From the NCBI RefSeq assembly GCF_932294415.1, contig NC_065542.1, positions 52,751,406 through 52,815,405 of the forward strand: a stretch of DNA of 64,000 bases, given 5' to 3'. This stretch comes from Quercus robur. Taxonomy: Eukaryota > Streptophyta > Magnoliopsida > Fagales > Fagaceae. Position numbers and translations under genes: made by a program. Below are positions 47,296-57,027 of the stretch, piece by piece. The first letter of the stretch is position 1, and each line of letters starts with the position of its first letter. A model generated the notes under the pieces. That model was not told where the DNA came from, made no database searches, and saw only the letters and a program-made list of their open reading frames with translations.

Positions 47296-48396
47296 TCAAG
47301 TAGTCATCTCGTCGTCACCGGAAGAGCTAGCATACTTATCCTCATCATCATCGTCATCATCATCGTCGGAGTCACCATCATTGTCCTCGTCCTTAGATGC
47401 CTCTGGAAAAGGAGAAGGAGACGCCATGAAGCCACCAAGGCGAGCCTACCATCATGCAATACGACTGACACAGGTGTTCACCTAAAACAACTCATCACTG
47501 AGTGTGTCAAGGTGAGCATCCATGCATTGAAGCTGTGCCATGACCGCCTCGAGGGTCACACCACCAGCCGAAGAAAGACCAGATGTGGATGGAGTGGAAG
47601 CTGGGCCTCGCTCCATCTAACAGTCGCTACGTCTATGGCAGACATGACAGAAAGTGTGTAAACTCAGGATAGGAGACAGAAAAATGGCGGAGAATCCGCG
47701 TGATAGCAGAAGGAAAAATGAGCTTATCACGGGTCACCATATCCTTATAGATATCTATAAGGGAGAGTATGAAGCGAGAGAGAAAGTCTATGGTGAGTCC
47801 CTCTAGTAGGGATAGCAAAAAGCGAGCACGAGGCTCAGTAATTAAATTATAATGAGACAAGGGATGTAAAACAAATGTCATCACCATATCTAGGAATCTT
47901 GGACCTTTAACAAAGGCCGAGCAAGGGGTGTTTTGATGGTCACCCTAAGATGAAGGCGTCTCACAGAAGAGAGACATGAGTTCATCTTTAGACACAGTCC
48001 TAAGACGTTCACAGCCGGGGTAGTCAGCAAACACTACCCTCGGAACGTGTAGCACCTTGAATATAAGATCCAAAGTGACTACAATGCGCGTACCTCGAAT
48101 GCGAGTGATGACATGAGGTACAAAGTAATCAAATCCGTGCATATTGGAGTAAAACTCCTGTATGATCATGGAGGGACAAGTGACCGAGATGCCACAAAGT
48201 GACTCCCAACCCCTATTGTAGATGACAGTGAGAAGGTCAGTATCGAAAAAATTTGATAGGATGACTTGGTGTTCCGAATGAATGCCTTATCACGAAATTG
48301 AATATGAGTGGGGGTGGGATCAACAGGGGAAGACGAAGATGATGCCTCAAAACGAAGATGGTTCCGGGATGGAGTAGACTTGCGCTTAGGTGCCAT
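47296..48396 (-). pseudogene. ORF2 of element D, frameshifted
   Basis: The ATG at 48,396 starts MAPKRKSTPSRNHLRFEAS. Family blocks follow: QVILSNFFDTDLLTVIYNRG, GISVTCPSMIIQEFYSNMH, GFDYFVPHVITRIRGTRIVV and YPGCERLRTVSKDELMSLF. The C-terminus is highly acidic (SDDDDDDDDEDKYASSSGDD) and ends EMTT-TGA at 47,296. A deletion after FRDK and later frame changes break it. It sits where protease and pol would be in a complete Copia element. Function unknown. Confidence 0.72.
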
Positions 48397-48799
48397 GCGT
48401 AGACTAATTGAAAGAGAGAGAGAGAGAGAGAGACAAACAGAAGAGTACCAAACACAATTAATATCAAAAAGATAGAAAAGAGAGGCACGTATGCATGAAA
48501 ATGCATGAACATGTGACATGCAACAATAAAAACATCATGGGCTCAACCCAATCCAATCCTACTAGCACACATGATTTTAACATAGAGAACACACATCTAT
48601 AATACATGAAACATTGTTAAAATGAAAATATGATGCAATGCATGAGCATACATGATCATTTAAACAAAACCTAACCCAAAAATTTTGCAAAAAACTCATC
48701 AATTTTGAAAACCCCAAAATTTTTTAAGAACCCAAAAACCTAGATCTACATGAATGAAATGCATGAAAAAGAGTGAAAACAAGATCTTACCAGAGAATG

Positions 48800-49109
48800 G
48801 TCCACGATAGGTTGTCTAGAGAATGGTCCATGCTTCCTTAGCAGTTTCAGTGGAGGATATCTTCTTGAACTCCTCATTAGTGACTGCACTGAACAAAGCA
48901 TTCAATGCCTTGCTGTTGAAGTTTGTCGCCTTGCTCTTAGCATCATCCCAGTTGGTCGGTGCTTCCTTTGGCTTGGTCCAGCCAATCTCTACAACTTGCC
49001 ACACCTTTTCATCTAGTGACTGCAAGAAAGCTCTCATGTGTACTTTCCAGTATGCATAGTTAGTATCATCAAACAAAGGAGGTATAATAAGATACTGCCC
49101 TCTATCCAT
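48800..49109 (-). pseudogene. N-terminal Gag fragment of element D
   Basis: The ATG at 49,109 gives MDRGQYLIIPPLFDDTNYAY to ETAKEAWTIL, without stops. The sequence then jumps to DNA that normally lies just before ORF2. A repeated AGAGAATGGTCCA marks the junction, so most of gag and the spacer were deleted. Confidence 0.88.
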
Positions 49110-49168
49110 GAAAAACAGGGGTCAATGGATCACATAGCAAAGATTAAAACCTAATCAGAGTGTGCCTG

Positions 49169-49179
49169 CTCTGATACCA
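49169..49179 (-). other. Primer-binding site of element D
   Basis: The minus strand reads TGGTATCAGAG beside the LTR end, complementary to initiator tRNA-Met. Confidence 0.85.
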
Positions 49180-49181
49180 CT

Positions 49182-50202
49182 TGATAGGCCAAAAACGAAT
49201 TGACCCCTTATAATGAATTAATTGATTAATTAGCCAAGTCTATTAATTAATCAAATTAATATGCAAAATGCGTGGCAGCACAAACAAATCACCAAAAACT
49301 AAGTATGCAGAGGAAAATAAATTGACATGGTGATTTGTTCACGAATGGGGAAAATCCAACACGGCAAAACCCCACCAGGTGATTTTAAGGTCACCACTCC
49401 TGAGAATTCAATATTATCACAACAAGTGGTTACAAGTAAAGAAATCCTAGTACCTTATACCAACCTACAGTTGAACCCTTACCCCAATACCCAATTGGAC
49501 TTGTTTTGTAGTAACAATCTCTCTTTGTAATGCACGACTCCCAGTACGTGACTAACCAATTGCGTGGATTCCAGTACACGACTTCAATCACCAACTAGAG
49601 AAGGTTGTTGGTTGCAAAGTTCTTTAGTTCATCACACAATGAAGATCGAGAAGATGCTTGGTCACAAAACCCTATGGTGTACAAACACAGCAACTTCTTC
49701 ACAAGAAAGATGAATTAGGGCAAATTCTATCTTCGGTCACAATTTGCTTGAACAAACTTTGCTCAACACTTGTGCAACTTTTGTTACATTTGACGGCCCT
49801 TAAAATAATCTTTTTATATATCTAGGGTTGTAAGAAAGGAAAGCCCAAACATACAATCACGGACTGAATTAAAACAGTCCTGAAAAACTGTTTTTTGTAA
49901 ACCTCGACAAATAGCTATTTGTCGAGCTACTGTCGAGTCACAGGGCTGGAACAGCTTTTCAAGCTCGATAGATGCTAGCTATTGAGCTAGTTGTCAAGCT
50001 TTAATGACAGACACTTTCTCAGCTTGAATCTTGGACAGACTTGCATGGTTTTAACACTTAATCTTGAAACAAGGTTTCTTGAAGTACTAAACACATCCTA
50101 GATCTATCCAAATACAAGTAAAGTGCGTTTTTTCAAAGGATTAGCCAGTTACATAAAATAGTGACATATGTTCCTAACAAGTGAATCACATATGTCCTAA
50201 CA
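49182..50202 (-). mobile_element. 5' LTR (family X) of element D, 1,021 bp
   Basis: On the minus strand it starts TGTTAGGACATATG at 50,202 and ends TTTTTGGCCTATCA at 49,182, next to the primer-binding site. Its outer edge abuts the 3' internal region of a plus-strand element head-to-head, so D was inserted into that element. Confidence 0.88.
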
Positions 50203-50917
50203 CCTTTGTCACTCATGACAAAAATGGGGAGTAATTTTGAATATGAGAGTAGTCATTCTCATAGAGGGAGGGCTAGTATAGGAGATTTTGTTAGGGAGAG
50301 TGTTGATATTGAGGGATGTAGAGAGATTTTTATGTATCTTTTTCTTTTCTCTCCTTTTTAAATACATTATATCTTGTACATGGGTCTTGTGACCATTTTG
50401 ACATACATTGTACTTATATTCTTTATATATTGATGTATGTTTTTCACTTACCTTTACATGTGTTGTTTCTTTTCTCTCTTTATGCACATGTCTCTTATTA
50501 CTTGTATGCAATCTATTATTTCTGTTTCACACTAAGATGCCTTAATAAGTTTTGTTTAAAGTGTTTCAGAAATACAGGTTGTCAAATTTTACTTGCAATA
50601 AACTCTCTTCTTGCAAAATTTTTCAAGAGTTTGTGATAGGATAGATTTTATTGTATTCAACAAGTGAATATGAGTTGAGTAATTTATGACTTCCCTCATA
50701 TCTCATTTGTTTGTTGTGGTTTTGTCATGAATTGCCAAAGGGGGAGATTGTTAGGAAATATGTGTTTCACATGTTAGGAACATCTATCACTATTTTATGT
50801 AATTGGCTAATCCTTTGACAAAACGCACTTCACTTGTAATTGGATAGATTTAGGATGCATTTAATGCTTCAAGAAACCTTGTTTCAAGTTCAAGTGTTAA
50901 ATCCATACAAGTCTATC
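50023..50917. repeat. 895-bp block, copy 1 (inverted LTR starts around an internal tail)
   Basis: The block joins the first 180 bp of a minus-strand LTR, about 546 bp of plus-strand 3' internal DNA and the first 169 bp of a plus-strand LTR. Its ends, CTTGAATCTTGGACAGAC and GTCTATC, are inverted copies of each other. The same 895 bp recur at 55,670-56,564 with few differences and no net length change. Confidence 0.93.
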
Positions 50918-51508
50918 CAAAAATCAAGTCAGAAAGTGTTTTTCATTAAAACTTGACAGCTAGCATCTATTGAGATTTAAAGAGAGTTGTTTCAGCTGAG
51001 GCTCGACAGCTAGCTCAATAGATGGCTATCTATCGAGGTTTATGAAGTTTAGTTTTTCAGAACTGTTTTTCATCCAATCCGTGAGTATGTATTTAGGTTT
51101 TCTTTTCTGATAACCCTAAATATATATAAGAATCATTTTAAGGGCCGTCAAAGGTGACACAAGTTGCACAAGAGAAAATTTCACAAGTGTGAAGAAGAGT
51201 GTGACTGGAGACCTAGTTTGCCCTAGTTCTTCAAGAAGCTGTTGTGTTTGTATACCGTAGGGTTTTATGACCAAGCAACTTCATGATCTTAATCATCTGA
51301 ATGAACTGAAGAACTTTGCAGCCAATATCCATCTCAAGTTGGTGATTAAGTCATGTATTGGGATCCGTGCAATTGGTTAATCACGTACTGGGAGTCGTGC
51401 ATTGAAGAGGAAAGATTGTCACTACAGAACAAGTCTAATTGGGTACTGGAGTAAGGGTTCAATTGTAGGTTGGTATAAAGTATTAGGATTCCCTTACTTG
51501 TAAACCTC
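50203..51508 (+). mobile_element. Truncated plus-strand element F: 3' internal region and partial 3' LTR
   Basis: 50,203-50,748 is the untranslated 3' internal region, starting at the sequence that normally follows the ORF2 stop (CCTTTGTCACTCATGAC) and ending in the polypurine tract GCCAAAGGGGGAGAT. The LTR starts TGTTAGGAAATATGTG at 50,749 and breaks off near 51,508 after TTACTTGTAAACC. No coding part remains; the upstream part was displaced by element D. Confidence 0.8.
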
Positions 51509-52324
51509 CATTCTACTTTGTTGGTTTCTGATTATAAAATTTCTCCCTCAAACTTGTGTTTAAAAGAATTTGGAGGGTTAAGAACTTAAGATAGTCCTCC
51601 TAACTCCTTATATATACACACATATGTTATATGAGAATTTCAAAATTATACAGTAATCATAACAATTTATTTACTTATCATTTCTCAAATAAATTACATC
51701 GTATATAAGTTCATGAAAAAATTAAATCATATATCGTTCCTAGTGTGTTGCATGGTTTTGTTCATGAACTTATATACGATATAATTTATTTGAGAAACGT
51801 TAAGTAAATAAATTGTTATGATTACTGCATAATTTTGGAATTCTCATAAAATGTACCAAGTTATATTTGCATCTTTTTGTTGTTGTTGTGTCTGTTAGTA
51901 TAAAATTAGTTTCAACGGTCAAAATGTTGTTCTTAAATCTACAATTAAGCTATATAGTAAGAAAGTAGATCATATTGTCTCAGCACAGATAAAGAAATTA
52001 AAGCAATAACTTGTCAAAGAGAAGAGTTGTGATTTTTGTCTTGATCAATGATTATAAGCAATCTATCACGTTTAGAGTCAAAAAGTCTTAAAAATAATAC
52101 AAAAGTAAGAAGTCATGAATTCTTGTGACATATATCCTACATAAGATATAGATAAATAATATAGATAATAAGAGGGCATAATAGAAAAAACTCATAATTT
52201 AAGCATTCTAGAGAATAAAGTTCCATGACCTTGTGGTGTGCAAAGAATGCTTTCTTGGATGGCTTCAATAGACGGTAACTATTTTCTCCAATTTTGTTGA
52301 AAGCCATTGTTTTAAGATTAGAAT
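51509..52324. other. Gene-free spacer containing a long hairpin
   Basis: AT-rich, no coding segment recognised. The long inverted repeat at 51,630-51,848 is listed separately. Confidence 0.6.
51630..51848. repeat. Long near-perfect hairpin, 88-bp arms
   Basis: Arms 51,630-51,718 and 51,761-51,848 are reverse complements apart from roughly six mismatches, around a 42-bp loop. The arm starts TATGAGAATTTCAAAATTAT and ends ATATAAGTTCATGAA. No ORF. It could be a MITE or a fold-back RNA source. Confidence 0.88.
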
Positions 52325-53332
52325 TGATAGGCCACAAACTGAATGACCCTTTGTGATAGAAATTAATTAATTAATTAGTCCAGTTATTAATTAATCAATT
52401 TATCATGTAAACGCATGGTAACACAAACAAATCACCAATAAACTAATTATGCAGCGGAAAATAAATAACACGGTGATTTGTTTACAAATGGGGAAAACCT
52501 AACGGCAAAAACCCCACCGGGTGATTTTCAGGTCATCACTTCTGAAACTCCATTATTATCACAACAAACGGTTACAAGTAAAGGAATCCCAAGTATGTTA
52601 CCAACCTACAGTTGAACCCTTATCCCAATACCCAATTGGACTTGTTCTGTAGTGACAGTTCCTTTTCTTATGCACGACTCCCAAGTACGTGACTAACCAA
52701 TTGCGCGGATCCCAGTACGCGACTTCAATCACCAACTAAGAAGATTGTTGGTTGCAAAGTTCTTCAATTCATCCAGATGATGAAGATCAAAAAGATGCTT
52801 GGTCACAAAACCCTACGGTGCACATACACAGCAACTTCAAGAGAGAGAGATGAACTAGGGCAAGAACTTCGTCTCGGATCACAATTTGCTTGAACAGAGT
52901 TTGCTCAATGCTTATGCAACTTGTGAACTATTTGACAGCCCTTAAAACAATCCTTTTATATGTCTAGGGTTAGGAGAAAAGAAAGCCCAAAGACATATTC
53001 ACAGATCCCAAGAAAATCAGATAGAATTCTGAAATTCTTAAACCTCGACAGATAAGAGGTGTTGAGCAGGTGTCGAGCACACCGGGCTTTGAATAGCTTT
53101 CTTAAACTCGATAGATGCAGCTGTCAAGCTTTAATGAATCTGCATTATTAGCTTGTTTTCATGGACAGACTTGAAGGCTTTAACACTTGATCTTGAAACA
53201 TGGTTTCTTGAAGTATTTAAATACATCCTAAATCTACCCAAATACAAGTAAAGTGCGTTTTGTCAAAGGACAGGCCAATTACATAAAGTAGTGACATATG
53301 TTCCTAACAAGTGAAACACATATGTCCTAACA
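52325..53332 (-). mobile_element. Solo LTR (family X), 1,008 bp, near-perfect target duplication
   Basis: On the minus strand it starts TGTTAGGACATATG at 53,332 and ends GTGGCCTATCA at 52,325. The flanks AGAAT (52,320-52,324) and AAAAT (53,333-53,337) differ at one base. No primer-binding site or polypurine tract adjoins it. Confidence 0.85.
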
Positions 53333-53627
53333 AAAATATAGAGACAAAGAGAGATTAATAATTGTAAATAAATCCATGTAACCATTTTTGTTTATCGAAT
53401 AGGTTAGAGGTTTCTTTGGGTGAGAATATTGCTATTACGAAACAATAGATGCTTATTGCTCTGTCCTCATCCTCAATCTCATTCAACAATTTTTCTCCAT
53501 TTTGCTTCAAAGTACACTATATGGTGGTCAAAAATAAACATGGTGTAAATAAATACATATAAAATAAAAAAAAGAAGATAATTTCATGAAAAAAAAAAAA
53601 AAAATCTGCTGTTGTACATATGAATAT

Positions 53628-54558
53628 TGTTAAGGACATATTTTATGTAATTGGCTAATTCTTTGACAAAACACACTTTACTTGTAATTGGGTAGATTTA
53701 GAATATATTTAATACTTCAAAAAACATGTTGTTCAAGCCAAGTATTAAAGCCATGAAGATTGGACCAAAAAACAAGTGAAGGAAAGCTGTTCATTAAAGC
53801 TGGACAGATTCTTGACAACTGCTCGCCAGATATATCTATCGAGGTCTCGACAGATAGCTCAACAGCTGTATCTATCGAAAATTACAAAATTCAGAATTCT
53901 AGATTTGATTTTCAGCCCATGCTGACATGTATGTGTAGGGTTTCTTTTCTCACAATCCTAAATATATATAAGGTTTATTTTAAAGGCCGTCACATAAGAG
54001 AATACAAAGAGAACACATGCAAAAAGTGACCAAGTGCCTTATTCTCTCTTAAAGAAGCTATTGCGTCTTTTCGCCTTAGGGTTTTGTAACCAAGTGCTTC
54101 TTGATCTTCATTGTTGATGAAGTAAAGAATTTTGCAGCCAACATGTTCTTCAAGTTGGTGAGTTAGTCACGCACTGGGATCTATGCAAAAAGGGTGGCGT
54201 TCATATATTGAAGAGTTCAGAGGCTCTGAAGCGGTAGAAGGTTTCTACTGTAAGTTCATCTATGGGGATTGTAGAGTCTTGGGACAAAAGTTTTGTACTA
54301 GATCTAAAACTTCTCTTTACTATAGTGGATTTCTTTTTGGGAAGGTTTCCCCCCTAGCTTTTTTTACTGTGAAACTAGTTTGTTTTATTAGTTTTCCTGG
54401 ATCATCATATCTTGTCTTATTTAATTTTCTACTGTGCATGATATTGGCATGATATTGATATTTTTTTATTTTAACAAGGTTTATTCATAATAAATCTATT
54501 TAACAACTTCGAATTAAAATTTGTTAATTCTATCAACCAGGGTCTAAATTTCGTGACA
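53628..54558 (+). repeat. 5' LTR of the gag-only element
   Basis: It starts TGTTAAGGACATATTTT and ends TTTCGTGACA. A TATA-like AATATATATAAGG lies near 53,960. The first part matches family X LTRs (GTAATTGGCTAAT, ACAAAACACACTTTACTTG); the last third does not. Confidence 0.93.
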
Positions 54559-54560
54559 AG

Positions 54561-54573
54561 TGGTATCAGAGTG
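54561..54573 (+). other. Primer-binding site of the gag-only element
   Basis: TGGTATCAGAGTG, two bases after the 5' LTR, complementary to initiator tRNA-Met. Confidence 0.9.
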
Positions 54574-54626
54574 GGTACACTCTGATTGGATTAATTTCTT
54601 GAGTGTAATCCTTGACCCCCATTGTC

Positions 54627-57027
54627 ATGGATCGTGGACAATTTATTTTGATTCCTCCTTTATTTTATGGTACTAATTATGCATACTGGAAAGTTCGTAT
54701 GAAAGTTCTTTTACAAGCTCTAGGTGAAAAAGTATGGCAAGCTGTTGAAGTTGGCTGGATTAACCCAAAGGAAGTGCTGGTGGATTGGGATGAAGCAACA
54801 ATCATAGGGGAAAATTTCAACAGTAGGGCCTTGAATGCTTTGTTTTATGGGGTGTCCAATGAGGAATTCAAGAAAATATCATCCACAGACGTTGCCAAGG
54901 AAGCATGGACCATTTTTGAGACCACCTATAAAGGTACCAAGGCAGTAAAGACTATGAAGTTTCAAAGACTCACTAGTAGTTTTAAAGAAATAAGGATGCA
55001 GGAGTATGAGACGTTTGATGATTTCTATGCTAAACTCAAGGATACTGTGAATTCTACCTTCAACCTTGGAGAATCTATAGCAGAATCCAAAACTGTTAGG
55101 AAAATCCTTAGGTCCTTACCTGAAAGATTCCATGCCAAGATCACTGCCATTGAAGAAGTAAAGGACATTGATCAAATTCCTTTGACTGAGCTTGTAGGGA
55201 ACCTTCAAACCTATGAGATGGAATTAGGTTTAATGGGAAAAGGTGGAAAGAGCATAAACTTGGCTCTTAAGGGTGTAGAGGAAGAGAGTGATGACTCTGA
55301 AGATGAAGATGAAGATGAGGATGAGAATGAGGACTTAACCTTCATAGCTGATGAAATTATCAAGCTTCTTCAATTTAGGAAAAAGGATAAGGACAAACCT
55401 CATAGGAAATCTAAATCCTCTAGGAAGGGCTAGAATGAGAAACCGCTTATCCAGTGCCATGAGTGCAAAGGTTTGGTCATATGAGGATAGAGTGCCTAAA
55501 CTATCTTATGAAGGAAAAAACCAAGAATTCAAAAGATAAAGGGTTGGTTGCTACATGGAGTGACACTGAGAATGACTCTTCTGATGAGTATGTGGATGAA
55601 TGTGGTCACTTTATGGCTTTTGCTGCTACAACCGATAAGGTGATTATGGAAAGTGCTAGTGACAGTGAACTTGAATCTTGGACAGACTTACATGGTTTTA
55701 ACACTTGATCTTGAAACAAGGTTTCTTGAAGTATTAAACACATCCTAGATCTATCCAAATACAAGTAAAGTGCGTTTTGTCAAAGGATTAGCCAGTTACA
55801 TAAAATAGTGACATATGTTCCTAACAAGTGAATCACATATGTCCTAACACCTTTGTCACTCATGACAAAAATGGGGAGTAGTTTTGAATATGAGAGTAGT
55901 CATTCTCATAGAGGGAGGGTTAGTATAGGAGATTTTGTTAGGGAGAGTGTTGATATTGAGGGATGTAGAGAGATTTTTATGTATCTTTTTCTTTTCTCTC
56001 CTTTTTAAATACATTATATCTTGTACATGGGTCTTGTGACCATTTTGACATACATTGTACTTATATCCTTTATATATTGATGTATGTTTTTCACTTATCC
56101 TTACATGTGTTGTTTCTTTTCTCTCTTTATGCACATGTCTCTTATTACTTGTATGCAATCTATTATTTCTGTTTCACACTAAGATGCCTTAATAAGTTTT
56201 GTTTAAAGTGTTTCAGAAATACAGGTTGTCAAAGTTTACTTGCAATAAACTCTCTTCTTGCAAAATTTTTCAAGAGTTTGTGATAGGATAGATTTTATTG
56301 TATTCAACAAGTGAATATGAGTTGAGTAATTTATGACTTCCCTCATATCTCATTTGTTTGTTGTGGTTTTGTCACAAATTGCCAAAGGGGGAGATTGTTA
56401 GAAAATATGTGTTTCACATGTTAGGAACATCTATCACTATTTTATGTAATTGGCTAATCCTTTGACAAAACGCACTTTACTTGTAATTGGGTAGATTTAG
56501 GATGCATTTGATGCTTCAAGAAACCTTGTTTCAAGTTCAAGTGTTAAATCCATACAAGTCTATCTTTTGATGAGATATTGAGTGCTCAAAAGCCTAGTTC
56601 TAATAAGATTGGCTTAGGATATGTTGTTTCCTCCGGCCCCTCCTTTTCCACGGCTTTTGGATTAAGGACTGTCTTTGTGCCCCAATCTAAAATATGTGAT
56701 AAAGGTACGAAATTCAAAACTAATTTGTCTAATTCTAAATCCTTTGTTAGACCTCATATTTGTCACCATTGTGGTGTTTCTGGACACATTCATCCTAATT
56801 GCTTGAAATTGTTTCCTCAAAAGCAAGTGTCCAAACGGTCATAAGTTTCCTCTCAATGACCTTTACCTTTGTTTGGAGAGTTATTAAAAGCTTTGAGCTT
56901 TTTAACTCAATTTCAGGAGAATTCTAATTCTTCTATGTCCTTTAGTAGACATATTGGGACATATGCCATTTCATCTTCACGGCCAAAGACTTGTGCTGTG
57001 TGGGTGAGAAAAGAGTCTAAGACTTAA
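54627..57027 (+). pseudogene. Copia-type Gag of the gag-only element, interrupted
   Basis: The ATG at 54,627 gives MDRGQFILIPPLFYGTNYAY, then UBN2 (YETFDDFYAKLKDTVNSTFN, LRSLPERFHAKITAIEEV), an acidic stretch (SDDSEDEDEDEDENED) and SSRKG followed by a TAG at 55,431. One base is missing in the first zinc knuckle (CHECKG then FGHMRIEC in another frame). At 55,669, after SDSELES, an 895-bp block replaces the coiled-coil region. Gag resumes at 56,565 with LSAQKPSSNKIGLGYV, an intact second knuckle CHHCGVSGHIHPNC and KTCAVWVRKESKT before TAA. Gag forms the retrotransposon particle and binds RNA through its knuckles. This copy cannot make a full protein. Confidence 0.88.
55670..56564. repeat. 895-bp block, copy 2, inside gag
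   Basis: Nearly identical to 50,023-50,917 over the whole length, including the junction CCTAACA|CCTTTGTC where a minus-strand LTR meets plus-strand internal DNA. Here the LTR-derived inverted ends stop exactly at the borders with gag. Confidence 0.93.

Noticed and set aside
50209..50511. 100-codon minus-strand open frame, repeated at 55,856-56,158
   Set aside because: It repeats only because it lies in the duplicated 895-bp block; the DNA is the untranslated 3' region of an LTR element on the other strand.
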